In this document: piece by piece, positions 44,906 through 53,315 of the stretch | How positions within the stretch are numbered: the first letter of the stretch is position 1 | Layout: every line of letters starts with the position of its first letter | Assembly: GCA_963753685.1 (NCBI GenBank) | Contig: CAVWDE010000008.1 | Location: 186,001-250,000 of the forward strand | Reading direction: 5' to 3' | DNA from: DATAOG01 sp963753685 | GTDB lineage: Bacteria; Pseudomonadota; Alphaproteobacteria; Geminicoccales; Geminicoccaceae | Length of the DNA stretch: 64,000 nucleotides | The notes under the pieces: generated by a model | The model's database searches: none | Told to the model about the DNA's origin: nothing | What the model saw: the letters and a program-made list of their open reading frames with translations, nothing else | Program-made: the position numbers and the translations under genes

Positions 44906-45431
44906 TCCTGCCAGGCCCGGTGCGGCGGCGGCCCATGCAGGCCCGACGATACGTGATCGACCGGCGGGAACATCGCCAACGGTCACAGCACCGCGTCGGC
45001 GGCTGTAGGCCTGAGCATCGGCCGGACGGTCGAGGTCGAGGGCCGGTGGCGCTGCCTCGGCAGTCGCGCCGAGCCGGCGATCCGAACGTTCCGGGCTCGA
45101 TCGGCCCTGACGCTCGAGGTCAGCAAGCGGATCGGCGCCAACATCATCGATACCGTGGCCGAGGTGCGCGCCCCAGTCGAGACCGAACGGCGGCACTGAC
45201 TGGGACAACGTCGAGGTGGGTTCCGGCGGGATAGGTCCGAGAGGATGCGGGTTGACCTACGGGACAAGGGGCTGAGTGTGATCCTGCCGGTCATGATCGT
45301 GGTCGTCGTGGTGGTCGGAGTGCGCTCGCCGGGGCGCGTCGGACTCGCCGCACCGGGTCGTTCCCGGCTGGCCGGCGCGACCTGCCGCAATCGCTATCCT
45401 CGACCGCCGAATCGCCCGACCACGCGCCGCG
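44906..45431. other. 526-base stretch with a possible gene remnant
   Basis: A plus-strand frame at 44957-45199 (80 codons, no usual start codon) uses G/C-rich third positions and reads like protein (NIANGHSTASAAVGLSIGR to the end VRAPVET). A stop just precedes it, and the adjacent frame has an ATG at 44936. It may be a frameshifted leftover, but I recognise no family. Downstream a short Val-rich frame at 45245-45490 has no ribosome-binding site and I treat it as chance. Confidence 0.25.
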
Positions 45432-46418
45432 CTACAGCATGCTCGGCAGCACGCGGTCGGGCGGCCGGTGGCCGTCGACGAAGGTCTTGATGTTGATCAC
45501 CACCTTCTCGCCCATGTCGATCCGGCCCTCGATGGTCGCCGAGCCCATGTGCGGCAGGAGCACGACGTTGTCGAGATCGCGCAGCTTCGGATTGATCGCG
45601 GGCTCGTGCTCGAACACGTCAAGGCCGGCGCCGGCGATCTCCTTGTTGCGCAGCATCCGGGTCAGCGCCGCCTCGTCGATGACCTCGCCGCGCGAGGTGT
45701 TGACGATGATCGCATCCGGCCGCACCAGCTTCAGACGGCGCGCCGAGAGCAAATGGAAGGTCGCGGGCGTATGTGGGCAGTTGACGCTGATCACGTCCAT
45801 CCGGGCCAGCATCTGGTCGAGGCTCTCCCAATGGGTCGCCTCGAGCTCGGTCTCGAGCTCGACCGGCGCGCGGCGCCGATTGTGATAGTGGATCGCGAGC
45901 CCGAAGCCGCGCGCCCGGCGGGCGACCGCGCTGCCGATCCGACCCATACCGAGGATGCCCAGGCGCTTGCCGGTAATTCGATGGCCGAGCATCGAGGTCG
46001 GGCTCCAGCCGCCCCATTCGCCAGAGCGGGCGAGCCGCTCGCCCTCAACCAGGCGGCGCGCCACGGCCAGGATCAGGGCCATGGTCATGTCGGCGGTATC
46101 CTCGGTCAGCACGCCCGGCGTGTTGGTGACGGTGATGCCACGGGCGTAGGCCGCCTCGACGTCGATGTGGTCGACGCCGGTGCCATAGTTGGCGATCAGG
46201 CGCAGGGTCGGGCTGGCGTGGGCGAGAACGCTGCTGGTGATCCGATCGGTCACCGTCGGCACCAGAACCTCGGCGGTCTTGACCGCCTCGATCAGCTCGG
46301 CTTTGGCCCAGGGTGTGTCGCTCTCATTGAGCCGCGTGTCGAACAGCTCCATCATCCGGGTCTCGATCACCTCGGGTAACTTGCGGGTGACGACAACCAG
46401 CGGCTTTCTCCGCACCAT
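45432..46418 (-). CDS. D-2-hydroxyacid dehydrogenase (glyoxylate/hydroxypyruvate reductase type)
   Basis: The 328-residue enzyme has the NAD(P)-binding LGILGMGRIGSAVARR and the catalytic set of the family: Arg in VNTSRGEVIDE, Glu in DVFEHEPAINP and His in LLPHMGSATIEGR. NYGTGVDHIDVEAA is also typical. It likely reduces glyoxylate or hydroxypyruvate to glycolate or glycerate. NHRRR-type basic residues after the second strand (YHNRRRAP) suggest NADPH preference. It is divergent from the SH3-domain gene. Confidence 0.9.
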   Translation of the reverse strand: MVRRKPLVVVTRKLPEVIETRMMELFDTRLNESDTPWAKAELIEAVKTAEVLVPTVTDRITSSVLAHASPTLRLIANYGTGVDHIDVEAAYARGITVTNTPGVLTEDTADMTMALILAVARRLVEGERLARSGEWGGWSPTSMLGHRITGKRLGILGMGRIGSAVARRARGFGLAIHYHNRRRAPVELETELEATHWESLDQMLARMDVISVNCPHTPATFHLLSARRLKLVRPDAIIVNTSRGEVIDEAALTRMLRNKEIAGAGLDVFEHEPAINPKLRDLDNVVLLPHMGSATIEGRIDMGEKVVINIKTFVDGHRPPDRVLPSML

Positions 46419-46582
46419 CGAGCTGCCTCCGCCAACGGGCCGGGTCCGTAGCCGCTGCCATGCCTAGCAGAACTGGCCGGTCACCTGAAGCGGCAACCGG
46501 GCGGGCCGGCAAAGCCGCTTGCGGAGGCGCCGCGGGGCGCGCTAACCCTGGGACCCGACGAGCAGGAAGGGATTGATGTTCG

Positions 46583-47098
46583 ATGACGGCACGATGGTCC
46601 GGGTGGCGCAGCATCACGGGCGCGATCGCCCTCGCGCTGTTGTTGGTGGGCCCGCCGCCGGCCTGGGCGCAGGCCGGGCGAAGCACCGGTCTGCCGGTGC
46701 CGCGGTTTGTGTCCCTCGGCGCCGATCGGGTCAACGTCCGCTTCGGCCCGGGCAAGCAGTACCCGATCAACTGGGTGTTCGCGCGCAAGGACCTGCCGGT
46801 CGAGATCGTTGCCGAGTTCGACACCTGGCGAAAGATCCGCGACTACGATGGCGACGAGGGCTGGATCCACTCGAGCCTGCTGTCGAGCCGGCGCACGATC
46901 ATGGTGACTGGCCAGGTGCGCGAGCTGCGACGGACACCGGGGCCGGATTCGCGCGTGGTGCTGCGCGCCGAGCCCGGGGTGATCGGTCGCCTGTTCGACT
47001 GCGAGGAAAACTGGTGCCGGGTCGAGATTGAAGGCCGACGCGGATGGTTGCAGCGCGACGAGTTTTGGGGCACGCAGCCCGGCGAGATCGTCCGCTAG
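46583..47098 (+). CDS. SH3-domain (SH3b) periplasmic protein
   Basis: The 171-residue protein has a signal peptide (about 1-29, ending AWA) and two bacterial SH3 units: VNVRFGPGKQYPINWVFARKDLPVEI...DEGWIHSSLL and a second one around ELRRTPGPDSRVVLRAEPGVIG...RRGWLQRDEFWG. These usually bind peptidoglycan or regulate cell-wall enzymes. The two Cys in LFDCEENWCRVE may form a disulfide. It is convergent with irr, with an 18-base gap that contains a short GC hairpin. Confidence 0.83.
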   Translation: MTARWSGWRSITGAIALALLLVGPPPAWAQAGRSTGLPVPRFVSLGADRVNVRFGPGKQYPINWVFARKDLPVEIVAEFDTWRKIRDYDGDEGWIHSSLLSSRRTIMVTGQVRELRRTPGPDSRVVLRAEPGVIGRLFDCEENWCRVEIEGRRGWLQRDEFWGTQPGEIVR

Positions 47099-47116
47099 AC
47101 GACGGCCGCCCGGCGG

Positions 47117-47527
47117 CTAGAGCTGGCGGCGCAGGCGGACGATCACTTCGACCCGGTCGATCGAAGCCCCCGGCGGCGGGCTGGGCAGCCGGTTGATCTC
47201 GATCTCCTGCTCGGCGATGTCGGTCAGCTGGCCGGTCGTCTCGTCGAAGAAGTGGTGGTGGTGCGAGGTGTTGGTGTCGAAGTAGCTCTGCCCCATGTCG
47301 ACCACGACCTCGCGCAGCAGGCCGACCGAGGTAAACTGATGCAGCGTGTTGTACACGGTTGCGAGCGAGATCGCGATCCCCGCATTGCGCGCCTCGTGGA
47401 ACAGCTCCTCGGCCGTAACGTGCCGCGGGCCGCTCTCGAGCAGCAGCTTGGCCAGCGCCAAGCGCTGACGCGTCGGCCGCAGGCCCGCCCCCTTGAGGCG
47501 CTCCAACACGCGGGAGTAGGTTCTCAT
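47117..47527 (-). CDS. irr: Fur-family iron response regulator Irr
   Basis: Irr is the haem-linked iron regulator of alphaproteobacteria and represses iron-using pathways under iron limitation. The 136-residue protein has the Fur winged helix (GLRPTRQRLALAKLLLESG, ISLATVYNTLHQFTSVGLL) and the Irr hallmark FDTNTSHHHHFFDE, with four consecutive His at the haem/metal region. It lacks an N-terminal haem regulatory Cys-Pro motif. The ATG at 47527 is preferred; the longer frame to 47575 adds non-conserved sequence. Confidence 0.82.
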   Translation of the reverse strand: MRTYSRVLERLKGAGLRPTRQRLALAKLLLESGPRHVTAEELFHEARNAGIAISLATVYNTLHQFTSVGLLREVVVDMGQSYFDTNTSHHHHFFDETTGQLTDIAEQEIEINRLPSPPPGASIDRVEVIVRLRRQL

Positions 47528-47630
47528 CGTCTGCACTGCTCTGCCACCCTTCGCACCATCGTCCGACCGCACCATCGCCCATCTACGCCGGACAAGCGAC
47601 GTGTGCCCCCGAGCACCCTAATCCGTACTC

Positions 47631-47659
47631 AATTGGTACCGTTTTACCCTGCTTGTCAA
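47631..47659 (-). promoter_or_regulatory. weak promoter candidate upstream of irr
   Basis: On the minus strand a perfect TTGACA (47659-47654) is followed after 17 bases by CCAATT (47636-47631), a poor -10. It lies about 105 bases before the irr start, in an AT-richer gap after the nitronate monooxygenase-like gene. Confidence 0.35.
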
Positions 47660-47668
47660 GCGAGCCCT

Positions 47669-49072
47669 TCAGTCGCCGGTCGCGATCCGTTCGACCAGCT
47701 GGCGCACCGTCGGGATGAAGCCGTTGGAATAGAACGGATCCTGCCGGAACTTGTAGACGTTGTGCCCAGAAAACATCAGCTGCGTGCGGACCTCGGCGCC
47801 ATGCGCGATCTCGTGCAGAGTCTTCTGGATGCAGAAGGAGCGGGGATCCGGCGGCTTGCCCGTGGTGTGGCTGTCGTTGCAGGCCCAGTTGCTGAACTTG
47901 CAGGCGGACAGACAGCCCATGCAGTTGGTCTGGTCGCGGCGGATCTCGATCGCCTTCTCGGGGCTGACGTAGATCAGGGTGTCATCCGGCGTCTTCATCG
48001 CCTGACTGTAGCCCTCGGCAATCCAGACCCGGACCCGGTCCATGTCCTCCGGACGCACGTACAGCCAGCGGCCGCGGGTCCCGAACGCCAGCGGCTCGGT
48101 CAGGCCGCGCTCGGCGTCCGGTGCCGCCGCAAAGGCGATCTGCCGGTCCGAGCGCGCTTCGAGCTCGCGCAGGAAGTCGTTTCGGACCGCCGAGGAATAG
48201 AACCCGGTCGGGCTGAAGCGGTGGAGCAGGACGTCGCCGTCCTCGAGCTCGAGCAGCCGGCGTTTCCAGGCGTCCGAGATCGGGCTCTCGCGGGTCAGGA
48301 GCGGCCGGGTTCCGAACTGGAAGCCGACCGGGCCGAGCTCCTGGTTGTCGAGCCAGTCCTGCCACTCGCGCAGATGCCAGACGCCGCCAGCCATGATGAT
48401 CGCGGTGTCGTCGAGCCCGACATCACGCATCGAATCGCGCAGCTGGCGGACGCGCGGATAGGGCGGCTCAGGCGTCGCCGGGTCTTCGGAATTGGACAGG
48501 CCGTTGTGGCCACCCGCCCGCCACGGATCCTCGTACACGACGCCGCCCAGCCACTCCGACAGCCGGTGGTAGGCGCGCTTCCACAGCGCCCGGAAAGCGC
48601 GCGCCGAAGACACGATCGGATAGTAGTAGACGTTGTATTTGGCGGCGATCTCGGCGAGGCGATAAGGCATGCCGGCGCCGCAGGTGATGCCGTGGATCAG
48701 CCCACGAGCTCCTTCGAGCACGCCGTGCAGCACGCGCTCGCAGGCCGCCATCTCCCAGAGCACGTTCATGTGCAGCCGGCCCTCGCCGCCGCGCACATCG
48801 TGGGCGATCCGCGCCTGGCTGATCGCCGCCTTGATCGAGTAGTCGATCAACTCCTCGTGGCGCTCGAGCCGGGTCCGCCCGCGGTAGATCATCGGCACCA
48901 GCCGGCCCTGCTCGTCGAAGTAATCGCCGTTGACGCCCGAGAAGGTGCCGATTCCCCCGGTCGACGCCCAAGCGCCGCTGCTCAGCCCGTTGGAGATCGA
49001 GATGCCTTTGCCGCCTTCGACCAGGGGCCAGACCTCGCGACCGGATAGCACCAGGGGCTTGAGCGCGATCAC
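47669..49072 (-). CDS. nitronate monooxygenase-like flavoprotein with C-terminal Cys cluster
   Basis: The 467-residue protein resembles the 2-nitropropane dioxygenase/NPD family of FMN-dependent TIM barrels: SNGLSSGAWASTGGIGTFSG near the start, LIHGITCGAGMPYRLAEIA, IIMAGGVWH and GFQFGTRPLLTRES. It is much longer than classical nitronate monooxygenases. A C-terminal segment has CMGCLSACKFSNWAC and a later Cys (RSFCIQKTLH), which could bind an iron-sulfur cluster. The start is a GTG at 49072 following AGGAGAGG; the ATG at 49108 gives an Arg-rich extension. The substrate is unknown. Confidence 0.75.
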   Translation of the reverse strand: MIALKPLVLSGREVWPLVEGGKGISISNGLSSGAWASTGGIGTFSGVNGDYFDEQGRLVPMIYRGRTRLERHEELIDYSIKAAISQARIAHDVRGGEGRLHMNVLWEMAACERVLHGVLEGARGLIHGITCGAGMPYRLAEIAAKYNVYYYPIVSSARAFRALWKRAYHRLSEWLGGVVYEDPWRAGGHNGLSNSEDPATPEPPYPRVRQLRDSMRDVGLDDTAIIMAGGVWHLREWQDWLDNQELGPVGFQFGTRPLLTRESPISDAWKRRLLELEDGDVLLHRFSPTGFYSSAVRNDFLRELEARSDRQIAFAAAPDAERGLTEPLAFGTRGRWLYVRPEDMDRVRVWIAEGYSQAMKTPDDTLIYVSPEKAIEIRRDQTNCMGCLSACKFSNWACNDSHTTGKPPDPRSFCIQKTLHEIAHGAEVRTQLMFSGHNVYKFRQDPFYSNGFIPTVRQLVERIATGD

Positions 49073-49237
49073 ACAGCCTCTCCTGCGGGTGGCCCATCGC
49101 GGGCGCACGCCGGGCTTGGATCATCGTCCGACGCACGCCCATCGCTCGGCCGGACGCCGGACTTCGACCAATGAAACCCCGCAGATGTATGCGTCGCCCG
49201 CGCCCAGCACAAGGTGCCGGACCAATTTCCCGGCATT

Positions 49238-49260
49238 CGGGGCGGCCGGGAGCCGCCCCG
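49238..49260 (-). terminator. hairpin after pnp
   Basis: Eight-base arms CGGGGCGG and CCGCCCCG enclose a 7-base loop, starting nine bases beyond the pnp stop on the minus strand. No T-run follows, so termination may be Rho-dependent, with the hairpin protecting the 3' end. Confidence 0.5.
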
Positions 49261-49268
49261 ACGACGGC

Positions 49269-51473
49269 TCAGCCGGCGCGGTGATGCCGCCTCGGCCCCC
49301 GATCCCGGCGTTGCCGGTCGCCCTGGCCTTCCCCCTCGATGAACGGCCGCGGCGGGCGGGGCGGGCGCGGCTCGACCGGGGTCTCCTCACCGGTGACCTG
49401 GTCGATCCCCCGCATGCTCAGCTTGACCTTGCCGCGGTCGTCGATGCTCAAGACCTTGACCTTGACGACGTCACCCTCGTTGATCACGTCGGTCACCTTG
49501 GCGACCCGCTCGTTCTTGAGCTCGGAGATGTGGCAGAGCCCGTCCTGGGAGCCCAGGAAGTTGATGAAGGCGCCGAAGTCGACCACCCGCACCACCTTGC
49601 CGGTATAGATCACGCCGACCTCCGGCTCACTGGTCAGGCCGCGGATCCAGTCGATCGCCTGCTGGCTCGCGGTCGCGTCGGCCGACGCGATCTTGACCGT
49701 GCCGTCGTCCTCGATGTCGATCTTGGTCTTGGTGACCTCGCAGATCTCGCGGATCACCTTGCCGCCCGGGCCGATCACCGCGCCGATCTTGTCCTGCGGG
49801 ATGTGGATCACGCTGATCCGCGGCACGGTCTCGCGCATCTCCTCGCGCACCCCGCTGATCCCCTTGGCCATCTCGGCCAGGATGTGCAGCCGCCCGGCCC
49901 GGGCCTGGGTTAGCGCGGTCTGCATGATCTCGCGCGTGATGCCGGCGATCTTGATGTCCATCTGCAGCGAGGTCACACCCCGCTCGGTGCCGGCGACCTT
50001 GAAGTCCATGTCGCCGAGATGGTCCTCGTCGCCCAGGATGTCGGACAGCACCGAGAAGCGCTCGGCCTCCTTGATCAGGCCCATCGCGATGCCGGCGACC
50101 GGGCACGCGATCGGCACGCCTGCATCCATCAGCGCGAGCGAGCTGCCGCAGACCGTTGCCATCGAGCTGGAGCCGTTGGATTCGGTGATCTCCGAGACCA
50201 GCCGGATCGTGTACGGAAAACTCTCGCGCGCGGGCAGGAGCGGCCGGACCGCGCGCCAGGCGAGCTTGCCGTGGCCGATCTCGCGCCGGCCGGGCGAGCG
50301 CATCATGCTCGCCTCGCCGACCGAGTAGGGCGGGAAATTGTAGTGCAGAAGGAAGTGCTCGCGGTAGTCGCCCGCGAGCGCGTCGATCACCTGCTCGTCC
50401 TGGCCGGTGCCGAGCGTCGCGACCACCAGCGCCTGGGTCTCGCCGCGCGTGAACAGAGCACTGCCGTGGACCCTCGGCAGCACGCTGACCTCGGCCTGGA
50501 TCGGGCGCACGGTCGCGGTGTCGCGGCCGTCGATGCGCCGGCCGGTATCGAGGATCGCAAGGCGCACGATCGTCTTCTCGAGCTTCTTGAACTGGCTCTG
50601 GACCGCCGGCTCCAGGGTCGTATCGCCACCGGCGAGCGCCGCCAGCGCCCGGGTCTTGACCGCCTCGATCAGCTCGTGCCGGGCTTGCTTGGAGGGCTCG
50701 TCATAGGCCGCCCGCAGCGGCGCCTCGAACTCGGCCTGCAAGCTCGCAAACAGCTCGCCATGGTCGTCGATCTGAAGCTCCCAGGGCTCCTTGGCGCAGG
50801 TCTCGGCGAGCGCGATGATCAGATCGATCACCGGCTGGAACTCGGCCTGGCCGAACAGCACGGCGCCCAGCATGGCCTCCTCGGAGAGCTCCTTGGCCTC
50901 GGATTCGACCATCATCACCGCGTCCTGCGTCCCGGCGACCACCAGGTCGAGCTCGCTGTCCGCGAGCTGCTGCAGGGTCGGATTGAGCAGGAACTCGCCG
51001 TCCTTGTACCCGACCCGGGCGCCGGCGATCGGCCCGAGAAAGGGGATGCCGGAGATGGTGAGCGCCGCGCTCGCGCCGATCATCGCGACGATGTCCGGGT
51101 CGTTCTCCTGATCATGCGCCAGGACCGTGCAGATGACCTGCGTCTCGTTCCGGAACCCGTCCGGAAACAGGGGCCGGATCGGCCGGTCGATCAGACGCGA
51201 GGTCAGGGTCTCCTTTTCGGCGGGCCGGCCCTCGCGCTTGAAGAAGCCGCCCGGGATCTTGCCGGCGGCGAAGGTCTTCTCCTGGTAGTTGACGGTGAGC
51301 GGGAAGAAATCCTGCCCGGGCTTGACCTGACGGCTCGCTACCGCGGTGCACAGCACGGTGGTCTCGCCATAGCTGGCGAGCACCGCGCCGTCGGCCTGAC
51401 GGGCCAGACGACCGGTCTCCAGGGTCAAGGGGCGACCGCCCCAGATGATCTCTTTGCGGGTGATTTCGAACAT
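49269..51473 (-). CDS. pnp: polyribonucleotide nucleotidyltransferase (PNPase)
   Basis: PNPase degrades RNA 3' to 5' by phosphorolysis. The 734-residue protein has two RNase PH domains (FFPLTVNYQEKTFAAGKIPGGFFKREGRP; second: ALVVATLGTGQDEQ), a KH domain (IPQDKIGAVIGPGGKVIREI) and an S1 domain (GVIYTGKVVRVVDFGAFINFLG). A basic, Pro-rich tail follows (RQRRDRGPRRHH). rpsO lies directly upstream, the conserved order; a hairpin lies between the two. Confidence 0.98.
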   Translation of the reverse strand: MFEITRKEIIWGGRPLTLETGRLARQADGAVLASYGETTVLCTAVASRQVKPGQDFFPLTVNYQEKTFAAGKIPGGFFKREGRPAEKETLTSRLIDRPIRPLFPDGFRNETQVICTVLAHDQENDPDIVAMIGASAALTISGIPFLGPIAGARVGYKDGEFLLNPTLQQLADSELDLVVAGTQDAVMMVESEAKELSEEAMLGAVLFGQAEFQPVIDLIIALAETCAKEPWELQIDDHGELFASLQAEFEAPLRAAYDEPSKQARHELIEAVKTRALAALAGGDTTLEPAVQSQFKKLEKTIVRLAILDTGRRIDGRDTATVRPIQAEVSVLPRVHGSALFTRGETQALVVATLGTGQDEQVIDALAGDYREHFLLHYNFPPYSVGEASMMRSPGRREIGHGKLAWRAVRPLLPARESFPYTIRLVSEITESNGSSSMATVCGSSLALMDAGVPIACPVAGIAMGLIKEAERFSVLSDILGDEDHLGDMDFKVAGTERGVTSLQMDIKIAGITREIMQTALTQARAGRLHILAEMAKGISGVREEMRETVPRISVIHIPQDKIGAVIGPGGKVIREICEVTKTKIDIEDDGTVKIASADATASQQAIDWIRGLTSEPEVGVIYTGKVVRVVDFGAFINFLGSQDGLCHISELKNERVAKVTDVINEGDVVKVKVLSIDDRGKVKLSMRGIDQVTGEETPVEPRPPRPPRPFIEGEGQGDRQRRDRGPRRHHRAG

Positions 51474-51555
51474 TGATGTCTCTGCCTTTCAACAGCCTAG
51501 GCCCGCCGCCCGGAGACGGCCGACCTGTCCGGATTGACGCCGGACCCGCGTGGAT

Positions 51556-51594
51556 GGCGGCCCGCCGGTCGCTGATCGCGCCGGCCGGACCGCC
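51556..51594 (-). promoter_or_regulatory. rpsO-pnp intergenic hairpin
   Basis: A 9-bp stem (51556-51564 with 51586-51594, one G-T pair) spans the middle of the 143-base rpsO-pnp gap. In E. coli this gap has a terminator and an RNase III site through which PNPase controls its own mRNA. A similar role is plausible here; there is no T-run after the stem. Confidence 0.4.
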
Positions 51595-51616
51595 TCGAGG
51601 AAGTTTCTCGGGCGCG

Positions 51617-51886
51617 TTATCGGCGTAAACCGAGGCGCTCGATCAAGGTTTCGTAGCGGCTTTGTTCCTTGCGCCGCACGTAGTCGAGCAGGCGGCGCCG
51701 CTGACCGACCATCATCAGGAGCCCGCGCCGCGACGCGAAGTCCTTCTTATGCAGCTTGAGGTGCTCGGTCAGGTTGGTGATCCGCTCGGTGAGCACCGCC
51801 ACCTGCACTTCCGGCGAACCAGTATCGCCGGTCTTGGTGGCGTACTGACCAATCAGGTCCTGCTTACGCTCCTGCGTGATCGACAT
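51617..51886 (-). CDS. rpsO: 30S ribosomal protein S15
   Basis: The 89-residue protein is a normal-length S15: MSITQERKQDLIGQYATK, DTGSPEVQVAVLTERITNLTEHLKLHKKDFASRRGLLMMVGQRRRLLDYVRRK (shown here only in part: DTGSPEVQVAVLTERI and SRRGLLMMVGQRRRLLDY). It binds 16S rRNA in the platform. It sits between truB and pnp in the conserved order; a short tandem duplication lies just upstream of its leader. Confidence 0.98.
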   Translation of the reverse strand: MSITQERKQDLIGQYATKTGDTGSPEVQVAVLTERITNLTEHLKLHKKDFASRRGLLMMVGQRRRLLDYVRRKEQSRYETLIERLGLRR

Positions 51887-51905
51887 GGTAGATCTGCCAG
51901 CCTCT

Positions 51906-51933
51906 TGGGTTCAGAGATTTGGGTTCAGAGATT
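51906..51933. repeat. 14-bp perfect tandem duplication over the truB stop
   Basis: TGGGTTCAGAGATT occurs twice in a row (51906-51919 and 51920-51933). The copy at 51920-51933 contains the truB stop codon (51925-51927, minus strand) and the other lies directly downstream, just ahead of the rpsO ribosome-binding region. Confidence 0.9.
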
Positions 51934-52845
51934 GAAGACCCGGACCGGGCTGAGCTCGCCGCCGTGCAGACGGGCGAGCGCCACCATCTGACCCGCGGCC
52001 ATGGCGCGCACGGTGGCGTCGTCATCGGCCGCGCCGACGATCAGGCCAGGGGCCACCCGGATGGTCTGGCCGGCGCGCAGGCGGTGGGCCTGGGGCGCGG
52101 TCAGCGCCAGCGCCGGCAGATCGCCGAGCGCGGTCCCGACCGGCAGCAGGACCTGGGGCAGCGCGTCGTCGGCCGCCAGCTGGTCGAGGGTCTCGAGCGT
52201 GATCGCCGCCGCGGCGCGAAACGGCCCCGCCTGCAACCGTCGCAGCGCCACCACGTGGCCGAGGCAGCCGAGCCGCAGGCCGAGATCACGGATCAGGGCC
52301 CGGACATAGGTGCCGCGGCCGCAGACCAGCTCGAAGGTCGCGTGGTCGGAGTCCGGCCGCTCGACCAGGACCAGGCGTTCGATCTCAACGATGCGGGGGG
52401 CGAGCTCGACGTCCTCGCCGCGGCGCGCGAGATCATAGGCCCGCTCGCCCGCCACCTTGACCGCGGCGAAGCGGGGGGGCACCTGCTCGACAGCGCCGAC
52501 GAAGTCGGCCAGCGCCGCCTCGATCTCGACCGTCTCGGGCCGCAGCCCGCTGGTCGCGACGATCTCGCCTTCGGCATCGTCGGTCGAACGCGCCTCGCCC
52601 CAGCGCGCGGTGAAGCGATAGTGCTTCTGGCCGTCCATGACATAGGCGACGGTCTTGGTCGCCTCGCCGAGCGCGATCGGGAGCACGCCGGTCGCGAGCG
52701 GATCCAGGGTGCCGCCGTGCCCGACCCTGAGGGCCTGGGTCGCCCGCCGGACGCGCGTGACCGCCGCGGTCGAGGTCATGCCCGCCGGCTTGTCGAGGCA
52801 GAGCCAACCGTGGATCGGCCGGCCGTGGCGCCTAGCCCGGCCCAT
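51925..52845 (-). CDS. truB: tRNA pseudouridine(55) synthase
   Basis: TruB makes the pseudouridine of the T-loop in tRNA. The 306-residue protein starts with HGWLCLDKPAGMTSTAAVTRVRR and has VGHGGTLDPLATGVLPIALGEATK with the catalytic Asp, YRFTARWGEARSTDDAEGE, and a C-terminal PUA-like part. The ATG at 52845 lies inside the end of rbfA (14-base overlap) after a GAGGACGACG ribosome-binding sequence. Confidence 0.96.
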   Translation of the reverse strand: MGRARRHGRPIHGWLCLDKPAGMTSTAAVTRVRRATQALRVGHGGTLDPLATGVLPIALGEATKTVAYVMDGQKHYRFTARWGEARSTDDAEGEIVATSGLRPETVEIEAALADFVGAVEQVPPRFAAVKVAGERAYDLARRGEDVELAPRIVEIERLVLVERPDSDHATFELVCGRGTYVRALIRDLGLRLGCLGHVVALRRLQAGPFRAAAAITLETLDQLAADDALPQVLLPVGTALGDLPALALTAPQAHRLRAGQTIRVAPGLIVGAADDDATVRAMAAGQMVALARLHGGELSPVRVFNL

Positions 52846-53248
52846 CGTCGTCCTCGTGCTGGCGGGCAAGCGTGGTCCGCTCGGCCGTGATCAAGGCTTC
52901 GATCCGGGCCGCCTCCCGAAACGAGGTGTCGGGCCGAAAGCTGAGCTCGGGCGCGTATTTGAGATGCAAGCGCCTCGCCGCCTCGCCGCGCAGGCGCGGC
53001 GCCGCCCGGGCCAGCGCCTCGCTGAGCTCGGCGCGCAGCTCGCCGCCGAGCTCGGTCACGAACACCACCGCATGGCGCAGATCAGGGGTCATCCGCACCT
53101 CGGAGATCGTGAGATGGGACGCGGCGATCAGGGGATCATGGACCTCGCCGCGCAGCAACAGCTCGGCCAGGACGTGACGCAGGCCTTCGCCCACGCGCAG
53201 CTGGCGCTGGCTCTGCCCGGCGCCGGCCGGGCTGCGGCGGCGAGCCAT
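52832..53248 (-). CDS. rbfA: ribosome-binding factor A
   Basis: RbfA assists 16S rRNA 5'-end maturation of the 30S subunit. The 138-residue protein has the KH-like family pattern: RVGEGLRHVLAELLLRGEVHD, LTISEVRMTPDLRHAVVFVTEL and LHLKYAPELSFRPDTSFREAARIEALI. The ATG at 53248 (MARRRSPAG) is preferred over a longer frame to 53347, which would run into the infB end. It is 67 bases after infB. Confidence 0.95.
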   Translation of the reverse strand: MARRRSPAGAGQSQRQLRVGEGLRHVLAELLLRGEVHDPLIAASHLTISEVRMTPDLRHAVVFVTELGGELRAELSEALARAAPRLRGEAARRLHLKYAPELSFRPDTSFREAARIEALITAERTTLARQHEDDDGPG

Positions 53249-53315
53249 GGCGGTCCTCCTCCGATCGGCGCCCAAGGCGGGCGGCCGGCGGCTCGCGGGC
53301 GACCACGACGGATGC

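Noticed and set aside
45245..45490. Small Val-rich membrane peptide
   Set aside because: Its end overlaps the dehydrogenase gene on the other strand, it lacks a ribosome-binding site and has no family resemblance.
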